From PFL25 sp046260155 (lineage in GTDB: Bacteria; Chloroflexota; Anaerolineae; Anaerolineales; UBA4823), in NCBI GenBank assembly GCA_046260155.1, contig JBJYXV010000042.1, forward strand, positions 141,948 to 205,947: a DNA stretch of 64,000 nucleotides, read 5' to 3'. How positions within the stretch are numbered: the first letter of the stretch is position 1; each line of letters begins with the position of its first letter. Positions 44,662-53,991 of this stretch are shown here, piece by piece. The position numbers were made by a program, and so were the translations under genes. The notes below the pieces were generated by a model that was not told the origin of the DNA, did no database searches, and was given only the letters and a program-made list of their open reading frames with translations.

Positions 44662-44699
44662 TCCCTGAACCAGATGCTTGTGGAGCTTAATGACCTGAA

Positions 44700-46124
44700 A
44701 TGATGTTCACGAATCAAGTTACGGAAATTGCACCACTCGTTCACCAGAAATCAACTGAAATTCTCCTTGAGACAGGTTTTTGTGTCCCTGAGAGTAATGT
44801 TCTAGATCGACTTGAACAAGCTGGGTTTATCGTTGATCAGGAATCTCAGATGGTGCGCCTCACCACGGAAATCCTGGATGAAGCCCTGGCCAAATTACCC
44901 AAAAATACCCGCTTATTTGACCGTAGCGGATTAAACACGGCACCTTTTCCCCAGCGTAGTTGCTTCATGGGAGCTGGCACGCCTGTAAACGTGCTTGATC
45001 TGGAAACTGGAAAACGCCGCTCTGCGGTAAGGACTGACGTTCGCCAGCTGGTTACGCTCCAGGATGCACTACCCAATGTGGACATCGTGCGCCCCACAGT
45101 GACCGCCACTGACCAGGGTGAGTGCTCCGACCTTGTGGAAATCGCAGACCTGCTCTGCCGCACCAGTAAACCGGTTGTACACCGGGTACTGGCAGCCGAA
45201 CGTGTGGAGCCGGCCTTTGAGATGTTGGCAGCGGTTGCGGGCGGACCGGATGCATTCCGGGATCACCCGAACTTTGCCACCCTGTACTGCCCGATCAGTC
45301 CAGGTTATTTCACCCCAGAAAACGTGAATTGCATGCTGCGTTGGGCAGAATTTGGTGTCCCCATCACGCTGTTGAGCATGGCCATGGGAGGCGCTTCTGC
45401 ACCAGTTACCCTGCTGGGCGAACTGGTCGTGATCAACACCGATATCCTAGCCTGGATCGCAGTATTACAAATTCTGTATCCGGGAACACCTCTGTTATAC
45501 GGGAGCGTCTCCGCAGTGTTGGATATGCGCACAGGTTTATTAGCCCTGGGTGCACCTGAAAGAGGAATGGTAAACAGCGGGGCTGCACTGATGGGAAATT
45601 ATTACGGCATTCCCTCCATGTGTGGGGGGCTTTCTTCGGATGCAAAGCAGCTGGATGCCCAGGCAGGTTCAGAGAAAGTACTCACCGCACTACCATTACT
45701 CAAAGAACATGCCAGCATCATCTATGGTGTCGGCGCCACGGATGCAGGATCTTCGATCTCATATACCCAGATGATCCTGGATGATGAGATTATCGGGGGA
45801 TTAATTCGTATGATCGAGGGAATCAGCCTCCACGATTTGGATGAGGAAATAGAGCTGATCAAAAGGAACACACCCAAGGGAAATTTTCTCAAAGCAGCCC
45901 ACACTCGGGCAAACTACCACCAGCACTGGCAACCCCAGATTTTCAGCCGCGATACATATGAGACCTGGCAAGACAAGCACAGCAATATCGAAGACAAATG
46001 CAAACAAAAAGCTGGGCAAATTCTTTCCCAGCACCATCCTCAGCAGCTGCCGGCATCGGTTGAAGCTGATATTGAACGCATCTTGCGACGTTACATGGGA
46101 AATGAATTCAGTATTGAATCATAA
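44700..46124 (+). CDS. MttB-superfamily methyltransferase, divergent copy 1
   Basis: 474-residue corrinoid-dependent methyltransferase of the trimethylamine methyltransferase (MttB) superfamily. Landmarks: ETGFCVPE...VLDRLEQAGFIVDQES near the N terminus, CPISPGYFTPENVNCML, the GGASAPVTLLGELVVINTDILAWIAVLQILYPGTPLLYGS block, GGLSSDAKQLDAQAGSEKVL (the segment typical of classical MttB) and FLKAAHTR near the C terminus. No in-frame TAG, so it is a non-pyrrolysine member. It probably transfers a methyl from an N-methylated amine to the corrinoid protein at 47767. ATG 44700 has a weak ribosome site; it follows the Lrp gene directly. Confidence 0.88.
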   Translation: MMFTNQVTEIAPLVHQKSTEILLETGFCVPESNVLDRLEQAGFIVDQESQMVRLTTEILDEALAKLPKNTRLFDRSGLNTAPFPQRSCFMGAGTPVNVLDLETGKRRSAVRTDVRQLVTLQDALPNVDIVRPTVTATDQGECSDLVEIADLLCRTSKPVVHRVLAAERVEPAFEMLAAVAGGPDAFRDHPNFATLYCPISPGYFTPENVNCMLRWAEFGVPITLLSMAMGGASAPVTLLGELVVINTDILAWIAVLQILYPGTPLLYGSVSAVLDMRTGLLALGAPERGMVNSGAALMGNYYGIPSMCGGLSSDAKQLDAQAGSEKVLTALPLLKEHASIIYGVGATDAGSSISYTQMILDDEIIGGLIRMIEGISLHDLDEEIELIKRNTPKGNFLKAAHTRANYHQHWQPQIFSRDTYETWQDKHSNIEDKCKQKAGQILSQHHPQQLPASVEADIERILRRYMGNEFSIES

Positions 46125-46200
46125 TCAATTAAGTTGGTCGAAGGACAGGCAAGGACTTATTGGATAACATTGAACCCAAAATGGAAGATTAAAGGAAATT

Positions 46201-47652
46201 ATGGCCAACATCGAACCAATAAAATCTGCTCTCGATTTTCAAGTGCTCACCCCTGAAGAACGCCAGCAAATTAAGTCTGCGACTCTCCACATACTGGAAA
46301 ATGTCGGTGTACGCTTCCCTTCGGAGAAAGCCCTGGGGATTTTCGCCCAACATGGTGCTCTCATTGACCAGGAAACCCAAATCGTGAAGCTCCCTGCAGA
46401 CCTTGTGCTAGAAGCGATGTCGAAAGCTCCCCGTAAATATTTACTTTCAGGAAGGGCTGAGGGCACCGAGCTGCAGGTCGGCAGCGGAGTATCATATTTC
46501 GCTACCGATGGCTGCGGGGTTGAAACGATCGATTTTGAAACTGGAGAACAGCGGCCATCCTGCAAGGATGATGTTGCCAAAATGGCACGGGTTGCAGATT
46601 ACCTGGCTTCAATCTCTTTTTACTGGCCGATGGTCAGCGCTCAGGATTATGGAAATTTGGCACCGCTGCATGAACTGGACGCCGCTTATAACAATACCGG
46701 TAAGCACGTCCAAACAGAGACCTTGATGGGGGAAGAATTAGCAAAATATGGAGTTGAAATCGCCCAGGTAATTGCAGGAAATAAAGAGAGCCTGCGTACT
46801 CACCCCCCCTTATCCAGCCTGATTTGCACCATCGCTCCTTTGGCACAGGACAAAGAAGGTATTGAATCAGCCATGGTTTTCGCTGAGGCAGGATTGCCAG
46901 TCGGTTTCATGGGAATGCCAACCATGGGCTCCACCGCACCTGCAGTTCCTGGAGCCGCTTTGACGATTGGCAATGCAGAAGCGGTCAGCGCCATGGTGCT
47001 GATGCAGCTCGTCGCACCTGGGGCTCCTGTTTTCCAATCACTGCTTGTATCTGCCATGGACCCGCAGTCTGCAGAATACCTGGTTACCCTCCCGGAAAAA
47101 TACCTCTGCAATGTAGCAGCCATCCAGATGGCTCATGATTGGGGGGTCCCATCCCTTGCAGGCACTTTTGGTCTGGAGCATGCCGAACCTGCTACCTGGC
47201 CGCTGGGACGGGATAGCGTTTACACGGCCTTGATGTGTGCATTAGCCGGCACGGATTTAACCATTGGTTTGGGTTTGCTGGATGCCTCCACCGTACTGGT
47301 GCCGGAACAAATCATCTTTGATGACGAAATCTACCACACCCATCGCAGGCTCGCACAGGGTCTGGATATAACCCCAGATCGCATTGCGCTAGATGTGATC
47401 GAGGCGGTTGGACCTGGTGGACATTTTTTATCCCAAAAACACACGCGTACTCACATGCGCAATATCTGGATTCCAACACTGACCCATCCTCGCCAATATA
47501 AAGGTGAAGAAAATACCCAGGGAATTCAAAGTAGAGCTCGAGCGAAATTGGACCAGATACTATCTGAACATGAACCCATCCCATTGGAGCAGGCAGCCCA
47601 AAATGAAATTAATTTGATCCTGCAAAAAGCCGGGCATCAGTTAGGATATTGA
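46201..47652 (+). CDS. MttB-superfamily methyltransferase, copy 2 (KHTR subgroup)
   Basis: 483-residue member of the four-gene KHTR subgroup found in this window. Conserved blocks: FPSEKALGIFAQHGALID, YFATDGCGVETIDFETGE (TDGCG 102-106), ISFYWPMVSAQD (to residue 149), PPLSSLICTIAPLAQDKE (to 219), MPTMGSTAPAVPG and GHFLSQKHTRTHMR (407-420). It contains the TIM-barrel motif for a quaternary-amine substrate facing the corrinoid. No in-frame TAG; stops with TGA. Located just before the corrinoid-protein gene. Substrate not deducible; methylated amino acids or betaines are candidates. Confidence 0.9.
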   Translation: MANIEPIKSALDFQVLTPEERQQIKSATLHILENVGVRFPSEKALGIFAQHGALIDQETQIVKLPADLVLEAMSKAPRKYLLSGRAEGTELQVGSGVSYFATDGCGVETIDFETGEQRPSCKDDVAKMARVADYLASISFYWPMVSAQDYGNLAPLHELDAAYNNTGKHVQTETLMGEELAKYGVEIAQVIAGNKESLRTHPPLSSLICTIAPLAQDKEGIESAMVFAEAGLPVGFMGMPTMGSTAPAVPGAALTIGNAEAVSAMVLMQLVAPGAPVFQSLLVSAMDPQSAEYLVTLPEKYLCNVAAIQMAHDWGVPSLAGTFGLEHAEPATWPLGRDSVYTALMCALAGTDLTIGLGLLDASTVLVPEQIIFDDEIYHTHRRLAQGLDITPDRIALDVIEAVGPGGHFLSQKHTRTHMRNIWIPTLTHPRQYKGEENTQGIQSRARAKLDQILSEHEPIPLEQAAQNEINLILQKAGHQLGY

Positions 47653-47766
47653 GGAGGTACATTCAGAAAATATGCAGGAAAATTTTTAAAGTACGTAATA
47701 GGTTTTCTTATTCGAATTCAGCCATTTTTCCACCGATTCCAAGGGAGCACAATATAGGAGGCATAT

Positions 47767-48417
47767 ATGTCAGATGAAATGTTCGCAAAATTAGCCCAGG
47801 CAGTGATCGATGGTGAACCTGAAGATGCAGAAGAGCTGGCAAAGGAGGCGCTTGCTCAAGGTCTCGATCCGCTGGAATGCGTTAACCAGGGCTTGACCAA
47901 AGGCATCCAGAAAGTCGGAGAATTGTTTGCCAATGGTGAGTATTTTCTGCCTGAGTTGATCATTGGTGCAGAAGCCATGAAAATGGCATTAGCTGTTCTA
48001 GAGCCAGCAATGGTTGGTGACCAATCACGGGAAGTTGTCGGGCGGGTTGTGCTCGGCACCGTGCAAGGTGATATGCATGAAATTGGTAAAACTCTGGTTG
48101 GCACCATGCTGATTGCAAATGGATTCCAGGTGTTTGACATCGGTGTGGACAAGAGTGCTGCAGACTTCATCACCACAATTAAGGAAAACAATGCTGACAT
48201 CGTCGGTGCTTCCGCTTTGCTGACCACAACCATGCTGCAGCAGAAGAAACTCATCGAAGCCCTGGAAGAAGCAGGGTTAAGAGACAAAGTCAAGGTGATG
48301 GTGGGTGGAGCACCCGTCACTCAAAGCTACGCCTCAGAAATCGGAGCAGATGGGTATGCGGAGGATGCCATCTCAGCTGTTGACCTGGCCTTTAGGTTGA
48401 TCGATGCTCCAATTTAA
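47767..48417 (+). CDS. Corrinoid methyltransferase protein (MttC/MtbC-type)
   Basis: 216-residue two-domain corrinoid carrier: N-terminal helical cap (B12-binding 2, residues 1-85) and C-terminal Rossmann-like B12 domain. The ligand motif is exact: GDMHEIG (D102, H104, G107), then 41 residues to SAL (149-151) and 28 residues to GG (180-181), the canonical DxHxxG-x41-SxL-x26-28-GG. His104 should be the lower axial ligand to cobalt. It accepts methyl from MttB-type enzymes and hands it to a second methyltransferase. Only one such gene serves seven MttB genes here. A ribosome site AGGAGG lies ahead of ATG 47767. Confidence 0.95.
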   Translation: MSDEMFAKLAQAVIDGEPEDAEELAKEALAQGLDPLECVNQGLTKGIQKVGELFANGEYFLPELIIGAEAMKMALAVLEPAMVGDQSREVVGRVVLGTVQGDMHEIGKTLVGTMLIANGFQVFDIGVDKSAADFITTIKENNADIVGASALLTTTMLQQKKLIEALEEAGLRDKVKVMVGGAPVTQSYASEIGADGYAEDAISAVDLAFRLIDAPI

Positions 48418-48470
48418 ACTCAAGATACAAAGAAACTGGTTGAATCCATTTATTCCAATAGGAGGATGAA

Positions 48471-50294
48471 ATGATTAAGAAAAGAAAGTTCTGGTTGCTG
48501 TTAGCAGTGCTCATCTTGGCGGCTTTTGCACTCGATGCTTGTGCACCTGCTGCAACAGAAGCACCTGCAGAGCCAACCACCCCTCAAGAACCGGCTGCAA
48601 CCGAAGAAGAAGCTCCACCGCCCGAGGTTGAACCGACCGAGGCTCCACTACCAGAAGTTGAACCCACTGAATCACCCCCGTCAGGAGAACCAACTACCGC
48701 GATCATCCTCATCCCGGAGGATCCGGTAGCGTTCAATGGTCTCATTACCGATACCGGTTATGAACAAATGGTCGGTGAGCTGGTCATGCTCTCCTTAGCC
48801 GAAGCGGATCCCATGGGCAACATTTTCCCAGAACTAGCCGCGGAGCTACCCACTTTGGAGAACGGAGGTGTGGAATTTGACGAGGATACCTGGACGATGG
48901 CCGTCACCTGGAAGCTGCGCGATGATGTTTATTGGGCGGATGGAGAACAGGTCACAGCAGACGATGTGATCTTCACCTGGAATACGATCGCCGAACAAGC
49001 CTGGACGGATGGTGTGGATTACACAGAATCACTGGAGAAGATCGACGATTTCACCTTCAAGGTCAATTACTATGAAGGCTATGTTTTCCCCAACTACCTG
49101 CTGCAGTTCGGTGGGGAAAACTTCTTTGTCTACCCGGAACACTACTGCGATGCTGAGCAGGGTTTCTATGAATGGGATTGTGACAAACAACCATTAAGCG
49201 ATGGGCCTTACATGCTCGATGAATGGGTCACCAATGACCATTTGACATTTGTCCGCAACCCGAACTATTTTGAGGAAGGAAAGCCAGCTATAGACCGGAT
49301 CATCGTGCAGATCGTTCCCGAACAATCCGTGCGAGAAACGATCATGCTGGAAGGTGATGCTGACATTCACTACTGGCCGGGTGACGAATCTGGAGAAGTG
49401 TACAAAGTCTCAGACAATGTAGATTTCATGGTCTCCCCAACCGAGCGCTGGGTGATGAGGTTGATCCCGAACCTGGCTGCCTATGGCGAAATGGACCCAG
49501 AAGCTGCTCCGCACCCATTCCTCTCTGATGTCCGTGTGAGGCAGGCAATCCGCATGGCGATCGATGTCGACACCATCGTTAATGAGATTCACTATGGAAA
49601 CGGTGAACCCATGTGGACCGAGTTCTTCCGCCCACCATACGAATGCGATATACCCAGGCCAGCCTATGATCCTGAGGCTGCAGCAGCATTGCTGGAAGAA
49701 GCCGGCTGGGTGGATACGGATGGAGATGGCATCCGTGAATGTCAGGGCTGCCCGAACGCTGAAGATGGCACACCTATGACCATGGAATTTGCCATCTACT
49801 CCGAGTACGGTGAAGCCTTGGTCCTTGCGCAGCAGTACATTGCTGAAAATCTGGCAGATATCGGCATCGGAACCGAGCTGCTATCGATCGAAGGCGCTGT
49901 CATGTGGGCACCTTCGGAGGATGGTGGCACCGAGCAAAGCAGCAATTTCGAACTCGACATGTGGGACGATGGTTATCCTGGCGTGGACCCGACAGACTAC
50001 CAGCTCTGGGCGTATTATTACTCAGAAGCAACCGAAGAGAACGGCGGCTTCAACGTTGGTCATTATGCCAATCCAGATTTCGACGCCTTGTTGGACGAAG
50101 CTTACACCTTGGACGAAGATTACCGCAAGGAAATATTCTGCGAGATCGCACAGATCCTGGATGAGGATTTGCCCCAGATTCTTCTCTATACCACCCTGGA
50201 AGTGCATGGGGTCAACACGCGTCTGGACGGGGTACAGCCATCGGTCAACGATCCACTCACCTGGAACGTGGCTGATTGGACTATCTCGGAATAG
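48471..50294 (+). CDS. ABC-transporter substrate-binding lipoprotein, family 5 (Dpp/Opp type)
   Basis: 607-residue family-5 extracytoplasmic solute-binding protein. Lipoprotein signal with Cys24 in LDAC (Asp at -2 is unusual), then an acidic Pro-rich linker (residues 25-70, PTEAPLPEVEPTE). The binding domain shows YWADGEQVTADDVIFTWNTIAEQ, DFTFKVNYYEGYVFPNYLLQ, FLSDVRVRQAIRMAIDVDTIV and an acidic loop DTDGDGIREC. Captures peptides, opines or quaternary amines for the permeases downstream. Located directly after the corrinoid-protein gene (54 nt), so it most likely brings in the methylated substrate of this array. Confidence 0.92.
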   Translation: MIKKRKFWLLLAVLILAAFALDACAPAATEAPAEPTTPQEPAATEEEAPPPEVEPTEAPLPEVEPTESPPSGEPTTAIILIPEDPVAFNGLITDTGYEQMVGELVMLSLAEADPMGNIFPELAAELPTLENGGVEFDEDTWTMAVTWKLRDDVYWADGEQVTADDVIFTWNTIAEQAWTDGVDYTESLEKIDDFTFKVNYYEGYVFPNYLLQFGGENFFVYPEHYCDAEQGFYEWDCDKQPLSDGPYMLDEWVTNDHLTFVRNPNYFEEGKPAIDRIIVQIVPEQSVRETIMLEGDADIHYWPGDESGEVYKVSDNVDFMVSPTERWVMRLIPNLAAYGEMDPEAAPHPFLSDVRVRQAIRMAIDVDTIVNEIHYGNGEPMWTEFFRPPYECDIPRPAYDPEAAAALLEEAGWVDTDGDGIRECQGCPNAEDGTPMTMEFAIYSEYGEALVLAQQYIAENLADIGIGTELLSIEGAVMWAPSEDGGTEQSSNFELDMWDDGYPGVDPTDYQLWAYYYSEATEENGGFNVGHYANPDFDALLDEAYTLDEDYRKEIFCEIAQILDEDLPQILLYTTLEVHGVNTRLDGVQPSVNDPLTWNVADWTISE

Positions 50295-50319
50295 CATACG
50301 TCTGACCATACAAGCGACA

Positions 50320-50404
50320 CAGGAGGCTGTCAATTTAGAACACTCGTTGAAGGGACCTGATCTCCCATTCAATTGGATGCTTCTTGTGAGATGACAGCCT
50401 CCTG
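50320..50404 (+). promoter_or_regulatory. Perfect 13-bp stem between binding-protein and permease genes
   Basis: CAGGAGGCTGTCA (50320-50332) and TGACAGCCTCCTG (50392-50404) form a perfect 13-bp stem enclosing 59 nt with an internal GGGA/TCCC pairing. There is no T-tract. Such intercistronic stems stabilise the upstream message and lower permease level, as in maltose and Dpp-type operons. Confidence 0.65.
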
Positions 50405-50434
50405 ATCTAAGTTTCTAACCACACCAGGTGATCT

Positions 50435-51475
50435 ATGGGTGCTTATATCATCCGTCGACTTCTACAATCCATCCCTCTGCTGTTGCTGATCAGCATCGTA
50501 CTCTTCGGCCTGGTCAACATCGCTCCCGGTGGACCTTTATCCACCCAGAGTAGATCCAAACGCATGGATCCCGAGAAAAAAGAGGCCATGAAACGGTTAT
50601 TTGGCCTCGACAAACCTCTCCCGGTTCAATATATCATTTGGTTGGCCGGCAATGATTGGATGCAGGTGGATGAGGATGGGGATGGAATCGCTGACAGCTA
50701 CGGCACACGCAAAGGTATCCTGCGCGGCGATTTCGGTTTTTCCTACCGCAACCGCAATCCGGTGATCGAAGAAATCCGCGACCGGGTTTTCAACACCATG
50801 TACCTGATGTCCGTCACTCTTGTGGTGGTTGCTATCATAGCAATTCCGGTCGGAATTCTATCAGCTATCAAGCAGTACTCCGTCTTCGATATCACCGCTA
50901 CCACGCTGTCCTTCATGGGACAGGCTATCCCCGAATTCTGGCTCGGACTCATATTAATTCTCATATTTTATTCCTGGTTGAATAATCCCTTTACCGGTGA
51001 ACCATTACTACCCGCGGGCGGTATGTCCACTCTTGGCGAGGGATTCTCCATCTCAGATCGCATCCAGCACCTGATCCTGCCGGTCACAATGGGAATGGTA
51101 GGTTGGGTGGCCTGGTATTCCCGCTTTCTGCGCTCCAGCATGCTGGAGGTCAAGAACCAGGATTACATCCGTACAGCCCGGGCGAAAGGACAGCAGGAAC
51201 GGATCATCTACATGCGGCATGCCTTGAAAAATGCCCTGATCCCGCTGGTTACGATGTTCGCCCTCGATTTTCCCTACATCTTTGCAGGGTCGCTATACGT
51301 GGAACTGCTTTTTTCCTGGCCAGGCATGGGACGTCTTTATTATGACGCGGCAACTGCCCGCGACTATCCCGTCTTAATGGCGGTACTAATCATTGGTGCT
51401 GGCATCATCATTATTGCAAACTTGATGGCAGATATCGCTTACGCATACCTCGATCCCCGCGTGCGCTACGATTAA
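50435..51475 (+). CDS. DppB-type ABC permease
   Basis: 346-residue permease of the binding-protein-dependent type (BPD_transp_1): first helix IIRRLLQSIPLLLLISIVLFG, acidic insert DEDGDGIADSYGTRKG (residues near 80), then the conserved EAA region (YSRFLRSSMLEVKNQDYIRTARAKGQQERI). Six helices. The acidic DxDGDG insertion is common in Chloroflexota versions. Translation begins with AGGTGATCT ahead of ATG 50435. It forms a pair with the next permease. Confidence 0.92.
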   Translation: MGAYIIRRLLQSIPLLLLISIVLFGLVNIAPGGPLSTQSRSKRMDPEKKEAMKRLFGLDKPLPVQYIIWLAGNDWMQVDEDGDGIADSYGTRKGILRGDFGFSYRNRNPVIEEIRDRVFNTMYLMSVTLVVVAIIAIPVGILSAIKQYSVFDITATTLSFMGQAIPEFWLGLILILIFYSWLNNPFTGEPLLPAGGMSTLGEGFSISDRIQHLILPVTMGMVGWVAWYSRFLRSSMLEVKNQDYIRTARAKGQQERIIYMRHALKNALIPLVTMFALDFPYIFAGSLYVELLFSWPGMGRLYYDAATARDYPVLMAVLIIGAGIIIIANLMADIAYAYLDPRVRYD

Positions 51476-51482
51476 ATACTTT

Positions 51483-52433
51483 ATGGAATCAATCGAACCT
51501 AGTGGAAAAGCAATTGATCAAACCTTAGCCGAGGGCCTCGCACTGCGGGACCACGAGAGCATGTCACGCCTGGTCTGGCGGCGCTTCCGGCGTCATCCAG
51601 GAGCCACTGTTGGGGCAGTGATTTTAACTGTGATCATTCTTGCCTCAATCTTCGCATTCCTCTCACCCTACAACCCGGAAGAATCTGATATTAAGAGCAG
51701 GCTTGAGCCACCCTCTTTACAGCATCCCTTTGGTACAGATGCCCTGGGACGCGATTTACTCACCCGCTGCCTGTATGGCGGGCGCATATCTCTCTTCGTC
51801 GGTTTCATGGTGATGATTATCACGCTGGTGATCGGCATCCCGATCGGCATGATCGCTGGGTATTTTGGCGGCTGGATCGACGATATCCTGATGCGCATCA
51901 TCGATTCCTTCTTATCCCTACCCTCCCTGCTGGTGTTGATCTTGTTAAGTGCCATCTTGCGCGAGGTAGATTTTCCCTTGCTGAAAGCAAACAGTGTGAT
52001 CACTATCGCACTGGTGATTGGTATCCTTTCCTGGATGACCATCGCCCGCCTGGTGAGAGCCGTCTTCCTCGGGGGGCGGGAGATGGATTACGTCACCGCC
52101 GCGCGCGCGCTGGGCGCGAGCAGTTCACTGATCATGCTCAGCGAAATTCTGCCGAATGGCTTCGGTCCGATCATCGTCGATTCTACGCTTGAGATTGGCT
52201 ATGCAATCATGGAAGAATCGGGGCTCTCTTTCCTGGGTTTCGGGATTATGCCGCCTACTGCCAGCTGGGGCAGCCTGCTCAGCGATGCCCAGCAGCACCT
52301 CACCAAGGATCCCTGGTTGGCAATCTTCCCCGGTTTAATGATCTTCTTCACGATCATCTCCATCAATTACATTGGGGATGGCTTGAGAGACGCACTCGAT
52401 CCTTATAAGGTGCTTACCCGAACCGAGGAATAA
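51483..52433 (+). CDS. DppC-type ABC permease
   Basis: 316-residue permease partner: N-terminal cytoplasmic tail, first helix VGAVILTVIILASIFAF, NPEESDIKSRLEPPSLQHPFGTDALGRD (the conserved DppC loop), and EAA region VTAARALGASSSLIMLSEILPNG. Six helices. It follows the DppB gene by 7 nt and precedes the third methyltransferase gene by 84 nt. Provides the second half of the import channel. Confidence 0.92.
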   Translation: MESIEPSGKAIDQTLAEGLALRDHESMSRLVWRRFRRHPGATVGAVILTVIILASIFAFLSPYNPEESDIKSRLEPPSLQHPFGTDALGRDLLTRCLYGGRISLFVGFMVMIITLVIGIPIGMIAGYFGGWIDDILMRIIDSFLSLPSLLVLILLSAILREVDFPLLKANSVITIALVIGILSWMTIARLVRAVFLGGREMDYVTAARALGASSSLIMLSEILPNGFGPIIVDSTLEIGYAIMEESGLSFLGFGIMPPTASWGSLLSDAQQHLTKDPWLAIFPGLMIFFTIISINYIGDGLRDALDPYKVLTRTEE

Positions 52434-52517
52434 ACCTGCCACCCAAAGCGTTTTTCAAACTCCAGACTCATTCCTGGACCTGCTCAAGTATAAAAATATC
52501 TATGGAGAATTAATTCA

Positions 52518-53969
52518 ATGCCTTCTGAAACCCCTGCCCTAGAACCGATCAAAAGCGATTACCGAATGAATTTCTTGTCTGACCAGCAGCTGGATGATTT
52601 ACAGGAAGCCACTCTGCAGGTGCTGGAAGAAACCGGCGTCCAGTTTCCTTCCGAGAAAGCCCTCGACATCTTCAGTGCGCATGGTGCACAGGTCGACCAC
52701 GATAAGCAGGTTGTCAAGATCCCGCGCCAGATGGTGATAGATGCCATGGATTTGGTTCCACGGACCTTTCTCATGGCTGCTAGGGATGCGGCTTTTGATA
52801 TTCAACTGGAAGAAGGAGTATCTTACTTCACCACGGATGGCTGTGGTTATGAGACCATCGATATCAAGACCGGTGAGCGACGCGCTTCGACCAAGGCAGA
52901 CGTGGGCATGATGGCACGCATCACCGATTACTTATCATCCATCGCCTTCTATTGGCCAATGGTCTCCGCCCAGGATTTCGGCGTTGCAGCTCCCTTGCAT
53001 GAATTGGATACCACCTGGAACAACAGTGTCAAGCACATCCAGAGTGAAACCCTGATGGGTGCCAAGCCTGCTGAATTCGCAATTGAAATGGCGACTGTTT
53101 TGCGAGGCAGCCGTGAGGAGGTACGCCATCGCCCACCGTTCTCTGTGCTCGTTTGTACGATCGCTCCACTCATGCAGGATAAAGAAGGCATTGAAGGTGC
53201 CCTGGTTCTGGCTGAGGCAGGCATCCCGGTAGGATTTTTAGCCATGCCAACGCTTGGCACCACAGCCCCGGCTACCTTCGCCGGAGCGATGGTGGTAGGT
53301 GATGCGGAAGTGATCAGCGCTACAGTGCTCATGCAGCTGGCATTTCCTGGGGCACCTGTCTTTCATTCCATCATGCACGCTTGGGCGGACCCCCGCAATG
53401 CAGCTTATGTTGGATATCCATTGGATACCCGCGGCCGGTATGCTGGGGTTGAGATGGCACATCATTGGAATATGCCAGCATTTGGTGGTGCTTTTGGAAC
53501 CGACAGCTCCGAAGCCGGCAGCTGGCAGTCTGCCACGGAGGTCGCGATCGATCCATTCCTGATCGGGTTATCCGGTTGCGAGATTGTCACCGGCATGGGA
53601 TTGAGAGAAACTTACACCTTGTTGTACCCGGAGGCGATCATCCTGGATGATGATATTTACCACCGGGCGCGCTATGCCTTGATGGAGCTGGAGGTAAATC
53701 CCGAAACCCTGGCGATCGATGTGATTGAAAAGGTAGGGCCTCGCGGCCACTTCCTGGCCCAAAAACATACCCGCAACCATATGCGCCATGCGATGCAGCG
53801 TTCCATCGCACAACAGCTCGACCAGGAGGGAAACTACCTGCCGGTGATCGATGCTGCTCGCGAAAAATTTAATTGGATTTATGAGAATCACCATCCAGAA
53901 CCACTGGATGCAGCTATCCAAAAAGAGCTCGCCCATATCCTTGACCATGCAGGTCGCGAACTGGGATGA
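52518..53969 (+). CDS. MttB-superfamily methyltransferase, copy 3 (KHTR subgroup)
   Basis: 483 residues. Close by eye to copy 2: FPSEKALDIFSAHGAQVD, YFTTDGCGYETIDIKTGE, SIAFYWPMVSAQD, FSVLVCTIAPLMQDKEGIEGA, MPTLGTTAPATFAGAMVVGDAEVISATVLMQLAFPGAPVFHS, GHFLAQKHTRNHMR. The YETID in place of VETID and the tail after KHTR differ. GGAGAA lies 8 nt ahead of ATG 52518. Non-pyrrolysine (no in-frame TAG, ends in TGA). Probably handles the same or a neighbouring N-methyl substrate, using the shared corrinoid protein. Confidence 0.9.
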   Translation: MPSETPALEPIKSDYRMNFLSDQQLDDLQEATLQVLEETGVQFPSEKALDIFSAHGAQVDHDKQVVKIPRQMVIDAMDLVPRTFLMAARDAAFDIQLEEGVSYFTTDGCGYETIDIKTGERRASTKADVGMMARITDYLSSIAFYWPMVSAQDFGVAAPLHELDTTWNNSVKHIQSETLMGAKPAEFAIEMATVLRGSREEVRHRPPFSVLVCTIAPLMQDKEGIEGALVLAEAGIPVGFLAMPTLGTTAPATFAGAMVVGDAEVISATVLMQLAFPGAPVFHSIMHAWADPRNAAYVGYPLDTRGRYAGVEMAHHWNMPAFGGAFGTDSSEAGSWQSATEVAIDPFLIGLSGCEIVTGMGLRETYTLLYPEAIILDDDIYHRARYALMELEVNPETLAIDVIEKVGPRGHFLAQKHTRNHMRHAMQRSIAQQLDQEGNYLPVIDAAREKFNWIYENHHPEPLDAAIQKELAHILDHAGRELG

Positions 53970-53991
53970 CCAGCCAACCGAGGAGCCAATC

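Noticed and set aside
53851..53991. Longer N terminus for methyltransferase copy 4
   Set aside because: The extension lies inside the previous gene, is unlike the family, and a good GAGGAG-ATG start is present at 53992.
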